Source of the DNA: Nocardioides okcheonensis
GTDB lineage: Bacteria; Actinomycetota; Actinomycetes; Propionibacteriales; Nocardioidaceae
Reading direction: 5' to 3'
Length of the DNA: 64,000 nt
Assembly: GCF_020991065.1 (NCBI RefSeq)
Contig: NZ_CP087710.1
Coordinates: 4,407,534 to 4,471,533 of the forward strand
The notes under the pieces were generated by a model. It was not told where the DNA came from. It ran no database searches and worked only from the letters and a program-made list of their open reading frames with translations. Below are positions 44,265 through 54,635 of this stretch, one piece after another. A program made the position numbers and the translations under genes. Position 1 is the stretch's first letter, and each line of letters opens with the position of its first letter.

Positions 44265-47200
44265 TCACCGGAAGTCGCGCGAGGACGCCCGCGCCTGCAG
44301 CACCGCGCCGGCGCCGGGCACGACCACGTCGATCGGCTCGACCCGGTCGGCGACGAGGTTGGTGACGCCCTCGTTGCGCTCGAGCCGGCCACGGATCACC
44401 ACCGCGACCCGGTTGCGGGCGGCGTGGCGGTGGGCCTTCATCACCCCGACGGAGCACACCACGTTGAGCATCCCGGTCTCGTCCTCGAGGTTGAGGAAGG
44501 TGACGCCCATCGCGGTGCCGGGGCGCTGGCGGTGGGTGACCAGCCCGCCGACGTGGACGCGACGTCCGGACTCGGCGGTGGCGAGCTCGGCGACCGAGCG
44601 CACCCCCGCGCTGCGCAGCTGGTCGCGCAGGTGCTCGACGGGGTGCCGCTCGGGCGAGATGCCGGTGGCCCAGAGGTCGGCCAGCGTGATCTCCGGCTCG
44701 CTCATGCCGGGCAGCGTCGGGGCGGCGGGGGAGGGCGTGACCCCGGGGAGGTGGTCGGCGCCCTCGGCGAAGCCGGCCGCCCAGAGCGCCTCGCGCCGCT
44801 GCAGCCCCCAGGCGTCGAAGGCGCCCGCCGTGGCCAGCGCCTCGAGCTGGGTGGAGGTCAGCCCGGCGCGCCGGGACAGGTCGGTGATCCCGGTGAACGG
44901 TGCCTCCTCGCGGGCCGCCACGACCCGCCGCGCCACGTCGAGGCCGATGCCGCGCACCGAGTCGAGCCCGAGGCGTACGGCGTGGCCGCCGTCGCGGCGG
45001 TGCGCCGGGACCGGGTCGGGGGTGCCGGGCACCCACTCGACCCGCTCGAACCGCGGGAGGCAGCACGAGTCCAGCCCGCCCGCCCGAGCCGGCCCGACGA
45101 CCAGCGGCTCGAGGTCGGCCTGGGCGGCCGACCGGGTGACGTCGGGACGGCGCACCTCGACGCCGTGGCGGCGCGCGTCGCCGACCAGCGACTGCGGGGA
45201 GTAGAACCCCATCGGCTGGTTGCGCAGCAGCCCGGCGAGGAACGCGGCGGGGTAGTGGAGCTTGAACCAGGAGGAGGCGTAGACCAGCAGGGCGAACGAC
45301 AGCGCGTGCGACTCGGCGAAGCCGAAGTTGGCGAAGGACAGGATCTTGACGTAGATCGAGTCGGCGAGGTCGCCGGTGATGCCGCGCCGCTCCATGCCGG
45401 CGTAGAGCTTCTGCTTGACCGACTCGATCCGCTCCACCCCGCGCTTGGAGCCCATCGCCCGGCGCAGCAGGTCGGCGTCGTCGCGGCTGCAGTCGCCGAG
45501 GGTGACGGCCATCGCCATCAGCTGCTCCTGGAACAGCGGCACCCCCTTGGTGCGCTCGAGGACCGGCACCAGCTCGGGGTGGTCGTAGGTCACCGGCTCC
45601 TGGCCGGTGGCGCGACGGACGTAGGGGTGGACCGCGCCGCCCTGGATCGGGCCGGGTCGGATCAGCGCGATCTCGATGGCGAGGTCGTAGAACTCGCGCG
45701 GTCGCAGCCGGGGGAGGGTGCCGATCTGGGCGCGGCTCTCGACCTGGAAGACGCCGATCGAGTCGGCGCGGCACAGCATGTCGTAGACGGCCGGCTCCTC
45801 CTTGGGCATCGAGGCGAGGTCCCACTCCTCGCCGAGGTGCTCGGCGACCAGGCGCATCATGTGGTCGAGCGCGCCGAGCATCCCGAGCCCGAGCAGGTCG
45901 AACTTCACCAGCCCCATCGACTCGCAGGCGTCCTTGTCCCACTGCAGCACCGTGCGGCGCTCCATCCGGGCGCGCTCGATCGGGCAGACCTCGCCGATCG
46001 GCCGCTCGGTGAGCACCATGCCGCCGGAGTGGATGCCGAGGTGGCGCGGCGCGCCCATCAGCTCCTCGGCGAGCGCGACGACCGGTGCCGGGACGTCGTG
46101 GGCGGACGGGTCGCCCGCGTCTCCGGTCACGACCGACCGCCACCCGTCGACCTGCTTGGACCAGGCGTCCTGCTGGCCGGGGGAGAAGCCGAGCGCCTTG
46201 GCGGCGTCGCGCACCGCCATCCGCGGGCGGTAGGCGATGACGTTGGCGACCTGGGCTGCGTTGCGGCGTCCGTAGGTGTCGTAGACCCACTGGATCACCT
46301 CCTCGCGCCGGTCGGAGTCGAAGTCGACGTCGATGTCGGGCTCCTCGTCGCGGTGGGCGGAGATGAAGCGCTCGAACGGCAGCCGGTAGAAGACCGCGTC
46401 GACGGCGGTGATGCCGAGGGCGTAGCAGACCGCGGAGCTCGCGGCGGACCCACGGCCCTGGCACAGGATCCGCCGCTCGCGGGCGAACGCGACGATGTCG
46501 TGGACGATCACGAAGTAGCCGGCGAAGTCCTTCTCGGCGATGACCCGCAGCTCGTGCTCGAGCCGCGCGCGGGCCTCGGCCTCGTGGGGCACCCCGGCGT
46601 AGCGCTCGGCGAAGCCCCGCTCGGCCAGCACCCGCAGCCACGTGTCGGCCGTGTGCCCCTCCGGGATCTGCCGCTTGGGCAGGGCGGGCGAGGCCTTGCG
46701 CAGGTCGAAGGTCAGCTCGTCGGCGAGGGTGACGCTGCGGGTCACCGCGTCGGGGTGGGCCGCCAGGGCCGCCGCGGTCTCGGCGCCGCTGCGCAGGTGG
46801 GCGGAGCCGCCCAGGTCGAGCCAGCCGTCCATGTCGGCGAGGCTGCGCCTGGCCCGGACGGCGGCCATCGCGGAGGCGAGGCGGTGCCGCTGGGGGGTGG
46901 CGTGGTGGACGTTGCCGGCCGCGACCAGGTCGAGGCCGTGGACGCCGGCGAGGCGGGCCAGGGCGTCGTTGGTGGCGTCGGCGCCGGGGCGCGGCGAGAG
47001 CTCGACGAGCACGTCGCGCAGGCCGAACAGCGAGGTGAGCCGGTCGAGCGCCTCCGAGGCCGCGCCGTCGCCGCCCGCGGCCAGCGCCTGCGGCACCAGG
47101 CCCTTGCGGCAGCCGGTCAGCACCACCCAGTGGCCGCGCCCCTGCGCGCCGAGCTCGTCGAGGTCGTAGACCGGGCGGCCCTTCTCGTCGCCGCGCAGGT

Positions 47201-47660
47201 GGGCGTCGGTCATCGCGGCCGCGAGCCGGTGGTAGCCCTCGACCCCGCGCGCCAGCACCAGCAGATGGCTGCCCTCGGGGTCGGGCACGCCGTTCTGCGG
47301 GCCCCCGAGCCCCAGCGACAGCTCGGCGCCGAAGACCGTCGGCAGGTCGTGGGCCGCCGCGGCCTCGGCGAGCATCGGCGCACCGTAGAACCCGTCGTGG
47401 TCGGTGATCGCGAGCGCGTGCAGGCCGAGCCGGACCGCCTCCTCGACCAGCTCGGCCGGCGAGCTCGCGCCGTCGAGGAAGCTGAAGTGGCTGTGGCAGT
47501 GCAGCTCGGCGTAGGGGGTGACCCGTGCGGGACGCTCGACGCGGACGGGCTCGACGGCCGGGCGCTTGCGCCGCGAGACGGGGGCGTCGTCGGCGCCGGG
47601 GAGCCCGCTGAGCCGGCGCTCGAGCTCCTTCCAGTGCATGGCGGGGTTGTTCCAGCCCAT
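44265..47660 (-). CDS. dnaE2: error-prone DNA polymerase DnaE2 (mutasome catalytic subunit)
   Basis: 1131 residues. An N-terminal PHP domain (AELHCHSHFSFLDGASSP, ITDHDGFYG), the C-family palm with PDIDVDFDSD (catalytic Asp residues) and GRGSAASS, thumb/fingers (FQVESRAQIGTLPR, RPGPIQGGAVHPYVRR), and a C-terminal OB fold (VHVGGLVTHRQRPGT). It is shorter than replicative DnaE1 and lacks the tau-binding tail. In actinobacteria DnaE2 works with ImuA' and ImuB in SOS-induced mutagenic translesion synthesis. Third gene of that cassette. Confidence 0.96.
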   Translation of the reverse strand: MGWNNPAMHWKELERRLSGLPGADDAPVSRRKRPAVEPVRVERPARVTPYAELHCHSHFSFLDGASSPAELVEEAVRLGLHALAITDHDGFYGAPMLAEAAAAHDLPTVFGAELSLGLGGPQNGVPDPEGSHLLVLARGVEGYHRLAAAMTDAHLRGDEKGRPVYDLDELGAQGRGHWVVLTGCRKGLVPQALAAGGDGAASEALDRLTSLFGLRDVLVELSPRPGADATNDALARLAGVHGLDLVAAGNVHHATPQRHRLASAMAAVRARRSLADMDGWLDLGGSAHLRSGAETAAALAAHPDAVTRSVTLADELTFDLRKASPALPKRQIPEGHTADTWLRVLAERGFAERYAGVPHEAEARARLEHELRVIAEKDFAGYFVIVHDIVAFARERRILCQGRGSAASSAVCYALGITAVDAVFYRLPFERFISAHRDEEPDIDVDFDSDRREEVIQWVYDTYGRRNAAQVANVIAYRPRMAVRDAAKALGFSPGQQDAWSKQVDGWRSVVTGDAGDPSAHDVPAPVVALAEELMGAPRHLGIHSGGMVLTERPIGEVCPIERARMERRTVLQWDKDACESMGLVKFDLLGLGMLGALDHMMRLVAEHLGEEWDLASMPKEEPAVYDMLCRADSIGVFQVESRAQIGTLPRLRPREFYDLAIEIALIRPGPIQGGAVHPYVRRATGQEPVTYDHPELVPVLERTKGVPLFQEQLMAMAVTLGDCSRDDADLLRRAMGSKRGVERIESVKQKLYAGMERRGITGDLADSIYVKILSFANFGFAESHALSFALLVYASSWFKLHYPAAFLAGLLRNQPMGFYSPQSLVGDARRHGVEVRRPDVTRSAAQADLEPLVVGPARAGGLDSCCLPRFERVEWVPGTPDPVPAHRRDGGHAVRLGLDSVRGIGLDVARRVVAAREEAPFTGITDLSRRAGLTSTQLEALATAGAFDAWGLQRREALWAAGFAEGADHLPGVTPSPAAPTLPGMSEPEITLADLWATGISPERHPVEHLRDQLRSAGVRSVAELATAESGRRVHVGGLVTHRQRPGTAMGVTFLNLEDETGMLNVVCSVGVMKAHRHAARNRVAVVIRGRLERNEGVTNLVADRVEPIDVVVPGAGAVLQARASSRDFR

Positions 47661-47666
47661 TTAGAT

Positions 47667-47697
47667 GGCACCTCCGCTCGTTCCTCGCTGCGGTGCC
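47667..47697. repeat. short hairpin in the imuB-dnaE2 gap
   Basis: GGCACC (47667-47672) and GGTGCC (47692-47697) arms around a CGCTCGTTCCTCGC-type loop, filling the 43-base gap between imuB and dnaE2. Elements with this core are common between actinobacterial genes; it may modulate dnaE2 expression. Confidence 0.45.
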
Positions 47698-47703
47698 GAC
47701 AGG

Positions 47704-49293
47704 TCAGTCATAGGCCGCCTCCAGGGACCAGCCCTCCGGGGAGCGGACGAGCAGCCAGGCTCGGCCGTCGGCGCCGACGACCTGGAACCTGGCGGTCGGC
47801 CCGGCGCCACCGGACCACCAGCCCTCGTCGGTGGGCCACGGGCCGGCCCACGCGGTCACCGGCTGCCAGGGCAGGACGCCGCCGGCGACGCGGAAGCGCC
47901 GCGGCTCGCCGCTCACCACGCCGCGGTCGGTGACCGCGACGAGGTGGCCGCTGTCGTCCACGACCTCGGCGGCCGGGGGAGCGGCGAAGACCCGGACCGG
48001 CGCCGGCCCCGGGACCCTCCCCGGCCACGGCCGGTCGAGCGGGCGCAGGTCGACCGGTCGCTCGCCCCACGGCACCAGCGCCTGCCGGGCGGCGGGGCTG
48101 CGGCCGCCCTGGAGGACGGGGCGCCGCACCGACTCGAAGCCGACCATGCCCTGCACGCGGGCCACGCCGCGCTCGACGAGGTCGTCGGAGGCGGTGCCCC
48201 AGAGTGCCTCGCCGTGGGCCGCGGCGGGCTCCACGACCTCGGGGACGAACCGGACGCGCTCGACCGGCGCGCGGACCGCGCCGGAGTCCTTGCGCGCCCG
48301 GAGCGCGCCGCCGGCCCCCTCGACGGTGCCGGCGGACTGCAGCTGCCAGTGGACCCGGTCGACGAGGTCGCGCGCGGTGAAGTGGCGCGGGTGCAGCCAG
48401 GCGCGCGAGGAGCAGACGACGCCGTCGGACCACGCCTCGATGCGCACCGCGGTCGCCACGAGCTGGTGGCGGGCGAGCTGCTCCACGAACTGTTCCGTCG
48501 TGATGCGGACGCTGAAGGTGATCGCCTCCACCGACTCCAGCGGCGGCTCGAACGGCACCTCCACCTCCAGCTCGGGCGGCGGGGTGCGGGCGGCGAAGAG
48601 GGCGCGGTCCTCGCCGCGCGCCCGACGGCGGACCGAGGCGCCGTAGGCGCCGAGCCGGTGCTCGACGGCGTCGCCGGGCAGGTCGGCGAGGTCGCCGAGC
48701 GTGCGGAGCCCGAGCCGCTGCAGCAGCCCGACGAGCTCGCGGCCGCGGGGCCCGTCGTCCTGCAGCACGTGCACGGGCAGCCCGCGCAGGAACGTCGCCG
48801 AGCCCCCCTCCGGGACCACCACCCACGACTGGACGTCGGCGGTCCGGGCCGCCTGCTCGGCGGTGAACAGGTCGTCGGCGATGCCGATGCGGACGTCCCA
48901 GACGCCGGTCTCGACGACCGCCTGGCAAGTCGTGGCGGCCGCGTCGGTCTCCGAGCCGTACCAGCTGCCGGGCGCCCGGACGGCGAGCAGCCCGGGCCGC
49001 AGCGCGGCGACCCCGGGACGCAGGTCCTCCACGGTGGCCAGCACCGGCTCGAAGGCGCGCGCGTCGCGGTCGGGGTTGGCGGGCAGGAGGAGCAGCTCGG
49101 GGCAGCGCGCCTGCGCGTCGCGGCGGCGGTGGCCGCGGCGTACGCCCTCGGCGCGCGCCGGGCCGTTGCAGACCTCCACCACGTTGGCGGCGAGCACGGC
49201 GGCGGGCGCGCGCAGCGACCGCCCGGCCTCGTCGAGCGCGGCCACGACCGACCAGTCGGGGCACCACAACACCATCACCCGCATCGTGCACAC
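47704..49293 (-). CDS. imuB: ImuB, inactive Y-family polymerase-like mutasome hub
   Basis: 529 residues. The Y-family fold is clear (LWCPDWSVVAALDEAG at the start, palm/fingers to about 230, little finger to about 340), but the catalytic DxD acidic residues are not present (CPDWSV in place of DMDxFF), as in all ImuB proteins. The C-terminal part with GRVPGPAPVRVFAAPP is the protein-interaction region that contacts the clamp and DnaE2. Follows imuA' by 15 bases. Confidence 0.93.
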   Translation of the reverse strand: MCTMRVMVLWCPDWSVVAALDEAGRSLRAPAAVLAANVVEVCNGPARAEGVRRGHRRRDAQARCPELLLLPANPDRDARAFEPVLATVEDLRPGVAALRPGLLAVRAPGSWYGSETDAAATTCQAVVETGVWDVRIGIADDLFTAEQAARTADVQSWVVVPEGGSATFLRGLPVHVLQDDGPRGRELVGLLQRLGLRTLGDLADLPGDAVEHRLGAYGASVRRRARGEDRALFAARTPPPELEVEVPFEPPLESVEAITFSVRITTEQFVEQLARHQLVATAVRIEAWSDGVVCSSRAWLHPRHFTARDLVDRVHWQLQSAGTVEGAGGALRARKDSGAVRAPVERVRFVPEVVEPAAAHGEALWGTASDDLVERGVARVQGMVGFESVRRPVLQGGRSPAARQALVPWGERPVDLRPLDRPWPGRVPGPAPVRVFAAPPAAEVVDDSGHLVAVTDRGVVSGEPRRFRVAGGVLPWQPVTAWAGPWPTDEGWWSGGAGPTARFQVVGADGRAWLLVRSPEGWSLEAAYD

Positions 49294-49308
49294 CCGACCG
49301 CAGGCGCC

Positions 49309-49992
49309 TCACCCCGAGGCACGGTGGACCTCGCGGACCTCGCGGACCTCGCGCACCGGGGCGTCGAGCCGGTGCACGCCCGGCCAGGTCAGGTCGAGCC
49401 GCTGCGGCGGGCGGGCGCCGCGGTGCACCAGCACCCGCGCCCGGCGCTCGCGGAGCACGCCCGGCCCCGAGGTGGGGCCGAACCAGCCCGACTCCTCGGT
49501 GCTCAGCCGCGCCTCCACCCGCGGCCAGGCACCGTGCACCACGAGCACCGACGACCGGGTCCGCAGCCGCGACTCGAGGAGTCCGGCCGTGCGCTCGTCG
49601 ACCCGTCCGGGAGGCCGGAGCACGACGACGCGCAGCACGTCGACGAGGGCGGCGGTCACCTCGAGCCAGTGCTCGCCGGGGTCGGGGACCAGCACCGTGC
49701 GGGCGAGCTCGACGCCCAGCTCGGCGGCCGCCTCGGCACCGAAGTCGGCGCACCCGGCGAAGCCCACCCACTCGCCGGCGCGCGACGCCCCGGCGGCGAG
49801 CGCGAGGCCCAGCGAGGCGGAGTCCACGGCGTAGGTCGCCCCGGCACGCAGGGGCACGGCGTCGGCCAGCCCGGGTAGGGTCGCGACCGGCTCGCCCGCC
49901 GGCTTGCGCTCCATGGCGGCGACCCGCTCGCGCAGCTGCTCGACCACCGATCTCGACGGGTCGAGCGTCGTGATCGAGCGGGCGGAGGACAT
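49309..49992 (-). CDS. imuA': ImuA' (RecA-like mutasome accessory protein)
   Basis: 227 residues from ATG 49992. Begins VVEQLRERVAAMERKPAGEP and continues as a shortened RecA-like fold (SLGLALAAGASRAGEWVGFAG, LRVVVLRPPGRVDERTAGLL), matching the actinobacterial ImuA' type, which has no obvious Walker A. It assembles with ImuB and DnaE2. A perfect LexA box lies 10 bases upstream, so the imuA'-imuB-dnaE2 cassette is SOS-controlled. Confidence 0.88.
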   Translation of the reverse strand: MSSARSITTLDPSRSVVEQLRERVAAMERKPAGEPVATLPGLADAVPLRAGATYAVDSASLGLALAAGASRAGEWVGFAGCADFGAEAAAELGVELARTVLVPDPGEHWLEVTAALVDVLRVVVLRPPGRVDERTAGLLESRLRTRSSVLVVHGAWPRVEARLSTEESGWFGPTSGPGVLRERRARVLVHRGARPPQRLDLTWPGVHRLDAPVREVREVREVHRASG

Positions 49993-50002
49993 GGGTCCAT
50001 CA

Positions 50003-50018
50003 TCGAACAGGCGTTCGA
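50003..50018. promoter_or_regulatory. LexA/SOS box (TCGAAC-AGGC-GTTCGA)
   Basis: Perfect 6-4-6 match to the actinobacterial SOS box TCGAAC-N4-GTTCGA, immediately upstream of imuA'. It lies between imuA' and the divergent kinase gene but is much closer to imuA'. Confidence 0.92.
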
Positions 50019-50166
50019 ACGAGTCAAGCGGGGTTGCACCTCCCGGGGACCACCCCCGCCACCGGGTCAGTCGACCATGGCCCGAACGGGCCACGTGCGC
50101 GGGATCCGCACGGAGCGAGGGCCGCGCCGTGCGAGAGTTCTGCCGGTGTCCGAGGGGGGTGGTGCC

Positions 50167-51909
<1,743 letters not shown>

Positions 51910-52004
51910 CCGGTCGCCACGTCCCCGGTGCCGCCGGGACGGTCGGCGGGCCGCGCCCGAGCCGTACGGGTCATCCGGGATGGCCCGGTCGGTCCGGCAG
52001 GACA

Positions 52005-52017
52005 GGACCTTGGCCCC
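52005..52017. promoter_or_regulatory. DosR-like box (GGACCTTGGCCCC)
   Basis: In the 188-base gap between kinases 3 and 4, about 80 bases before the kinase 4 GTG. Same GGACC-TT-GGCCC style as the boxes before the universal stress protein and the PP2C phosphatase. Confidence 0.45.
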
Positions 52018-52097
52018 TGTGTCCGCAGGTCCGGCAGGCGCGAGGCTCGAGGCGTGGGAATCTCGGTCATCGGCCGGTGGACCGAGGAGGTGGCGCA

Positions 52098-53843
52098 GTG
52101 GGGGGCTCGACCCGGACGATCGTCCGACCGGCACGCAGCCGTGGCGTGGCGCGCCCGACCCGCGGCGAGGTCCTCGTCGGGCTGGCGCTTGCGCTGACCG
52201 TCGTCGTCTACGCCGTCAACGACACGTACCTGCTGGACCGGGTCTGCTACAACGGCACCCTCGTCGCGGCGGGCATCGGCGCCTGGATCGGTGCCGAGCG
52301 CGCCCCCCGCGGGACCCGGCTGGTGCCGCGTCTCGTCGCGCTCGGCGTGTCCCTGACGGCACTTGGCGACCTGATCTGGGACGCCCTCGACCACCTGGGC
52401 TACTCGACCGACGTCTCCATCGCCGACCCGGCGTGGTTCTCCAGCTACGTCGCGCTCTGCGCGGCGGTGTGGCTGGTGCTCGTGCGGAGCCGGCCGGGCG
52501 GTCGCCCCGACCTCGACTTCCTCGTCGACGCGGCGACCATCGTCGTCGTGAGCGTGCTGGTCTTCTGGCAGCTCTCCGTCAGCCTGATCGTGCACCAGGA
52601 CGACCTCAGCCCGTTCGCCAAGACCGTGTGGTCCGCCTACCCGGTCGCCGACGCGGTGCTCCTCGGGCTCGTCATCCGCGCGCTGCTGAGTCCCCGCGCC
52701 CGGGGCTCGATCGACGTCACGTTCGCGACCGGCGTCGTGGTGTGGCTGGTCGCCGACACCGGCCCGCTGGTGCTGGCCTACGAGGGGGTCGTGGCGCTCG
52801 CCATCGACACGGGCTGGATGGTCGCCCCGGTGCTGCTGGCCAGGGCTGCCTGGCGCGTCGGTGCACCTGTCGACGACGTCGACGCGCCCCCGCGCCACGG
52901 CTGGCGGGCCTCGCTCCTGATCGCGATCGCGCCGCTCGGCGTCCCTCCGGTCCTGGAGCTGGTGGGCCACGCACGCGGCGGCACCGGTCACCCGTGGGCC
53001 TTCGCGGCCGGCTCGGCGGCGCTCCTCGGGCTCGCGCTGGTGCGCACCGCCCGGCTCCTGCGCTCGGAGGAGCGGCACGTGCGCGAGCTGGTCGAGGCCA
53101 GGGACGCGGCGCTGGAGGCCTCGCGCGCCAAGTCGATGTTCGTCGCGACGATGAGCCACGAGATCCGCACCCCGCTGACCACCCTGGTCGGCACCATGGA
53201 GATGCTGGGGGAGGGGCCCCTCGACGAGGAGCAGACCTTCCTCGTCGACCGGATGGGACGCGCGACCGCACGGCTGCGCTCGCTCGTGGAGGACGTCCTC
53301 GACTTCTCCGTCATCGAGGCCGGCCGCCTGGCGCTGGACGATCAGCCGTTCGACCTGCACCGCGTCCTCGACGACCTCCTCGACACCTACCGGCCCGTCG
53401 TCGCCGCGGCCGGTCTCCGGCTGGAGTGGCACCGTGACGCGCACGTGCCGGCCGACGTCGTGGGCGACGCGATGCGCCTGCAGCAGGTGGTGGGCAACCT
53501 GCTCGACAACGCCGTGAAGTTCACCCCCTCCGGGAGCGTCGGCCTGCGGGTCGCGACGGTCGGGACGGAGCCGGACACCGGGTCGACGATCGTCCTCTTC
53601 AGCGTGACCGACACGGGCGTCGGCATCCCGGTCGACCGGCGCGCCGCCGTCTTCGAGTCCTTCACGCAGGCCGACGGGTCACCCACCCGCCCCTACGAGG
53701 GGTCGGGCCTCGGCCTCACGATCTCCCGCCGCCTCGTCGAGGCGATGGGCGGCACCATCGAGGTGCGCAGCACGGTCGGGATGGGCAGCACGTTCGAGGT
53801 CTCGGTCCCGCTGCGGCGCTCCGGCGTCGCAGCCGTGGGCTGA
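52098..53843 (+). CDS. multi-pass membrane sensor histidine kinase 4
   Basis: 581 residues from GTG 52098, chosen because GAGGAGG lies 7 bases upstream; the frame extends to 51906 but that part is low-complexity and would hold the promoter. Very similar to kinase 3 in every domain: His354 in SHEIRTPL, GNLLDNAVKFT, DTGVGIP, GSGLGLTI. The two look like a tandem duplication. No receiver is attached or adjacent. Confidence 0.9.
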   Translation: MGGSTRTIVRPARSRGVARPTRGEVLVGLALALTVVVYAVNDTYLLDRVCYNGTLVAAGIGAWIGAERAPRGTRLVPRLVALGVSLTALGDLIWDALDHLGYSTDVSIADPAWFSSYVALCAAVWLVLVRSRPGGRPDLDFLVDAATIVVVSVLVFWQLSVSLIVHQDDLSPFAKTVWSAYPVADAVLLGLVIRALLSPRARGSIDVTFATGVVVWLVADTGPLVLAYEGVVALAIDTGWMVAPVLLARAAWRVGAPVDDVDAPPRHGWRASLLIAIAPLGVPPVLELVGHARGGTGHPWAFAAGSAALLGLALVRTARLLRSEERHVRELVEARDAALEASRAKSMFVATMSHEIRTPLTTLVGTMEMLGEGPLDEEQTFLVDRMGRATARLRSLVEDVLDFSVIEAGRLALDDQPFDLHRVLDDLLDTYRPVVAAAGLRLEWHRDAHVPADVVGDAMRLQQVVGNLLDNAVKFTPSGSVGLRVATVGTEPDTGSTIVLFSVTDTGVGIPVDRRAAVFESFTQADGSPTRPYEGSGLGLTISRRLVEAMGGTIEVRSTVGMGSTFEVSVPLRRSGVAAVG

Positions 53844-53856
53844 CCGGTCCGGGACC

Positions 53857-54603
53857 TCACGCCTCGTCGGCGGGCACGACGTACGGGGAACGGCCCAGCA
53901 ACCGCGTGACGACCACGCCGGTGACCACCATCGCGAGGGCGATCCCGGCCAGCACCACGAGCTGGAACTGGGCGGCGACCGCCGGGCTCGCACCGCCGAA
54001 GAGGGCGCCGACGAAGGCCCCCGGAAGGGTGACCAGGCCGGTGGAGCGGGTCTGGTCGAGGTTGGGCAGGAGCGACTCGCGCACCGACTCGCGGCCGATC
54101 TCCAGGTGGGCCCGCGACGGGGTGGCGCCCAGCGACAGCCACGCCTCGACCTCGTCGCGGCGGTGGCGCAGGGCGCGCAGGAAGTTGCGTCCCGACAAGG
54201 TGGCGGCGGACATGGCGTTGCCGATGACGATGCCGGCCACCGCCACGAGGTAGCGCGGCTCCGGCTCGACCAGCCGCAGGGCGAGGACCATCGCCAGGGA
54301 CACCGACGCGCCGGCCAGCACGCCGGCCACCGCCGCGCGCCGCCCGTGCCACAGCTCGCTCAGCCGACCGGCGGCGGTCCACGACGCGGTGAGCAGCATG
54401 AGGGCGAGGAAGGCGAGCACGGTCCACGGGACCGTGAGGATGCCGCGCAGCAGGAGCGCGACCACCCCCAGCTGGGCGCTCGCCCGCACGAGCGAGACCA
54501 GCGGCGCCCAGCCGAGGCCGACGCCGGCCACGCGGGCGACCGCCATCGTGGTGAGCACCAGCGCGAGCAGGCCGGCGGCGAAGAACACGAGGTCGACCGG
54601 CAC
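53857..54603 (-). CDS. FetB/UPF0014-type ABC permease
   Basis: 248 residues with six to seven membrane segments. VRASAQLGVVALLLRGIL, VAGIVIGNAMSAATLSGRNFLRAL and SLGATPSRAHLEIGRESVRESLLPNLDQTRSTGLVTLPGAF-like core (spanning about 120-195) are typical of UPF0014/FetB, the membrane part of an iron exporter. The ATPase partner FetA is not adjacent. Divergent from zwf with only 32 bases between starts. Confidence 0.85.
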   Translation of the reverse strand: MPVDLVFFAAGLLALVLTTMAVARVAGVGLGWAPLVSLVRASAQLGVVALLLRGILTVPWTVLAFLALMLLTASWTAAGRLSELWHGRRAAVAGVLAGASVSLAMVLALRLVEPEPRYLVAVAGIVIGNAMSAATLSGRNFLRALRHRRDEVEAWLSLGATPSRAHLEIGRESVRESLLPNLDQTRSTGLVTLPGAFVGALFGGASPAVAAQFQLVVLAGIALAMVVTGVVVTRLLGRSPYVVPADEA

Positions 54604-54635
54604 GCGACGACGCTAGCGCGACCTACGCTGGACCC

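Noticed and set aside
44424..47933. A 1169-codon plus-strand frame opposite dnaE2
   Set aside because: Antisense shadow of an unmistakable polymerase gene.
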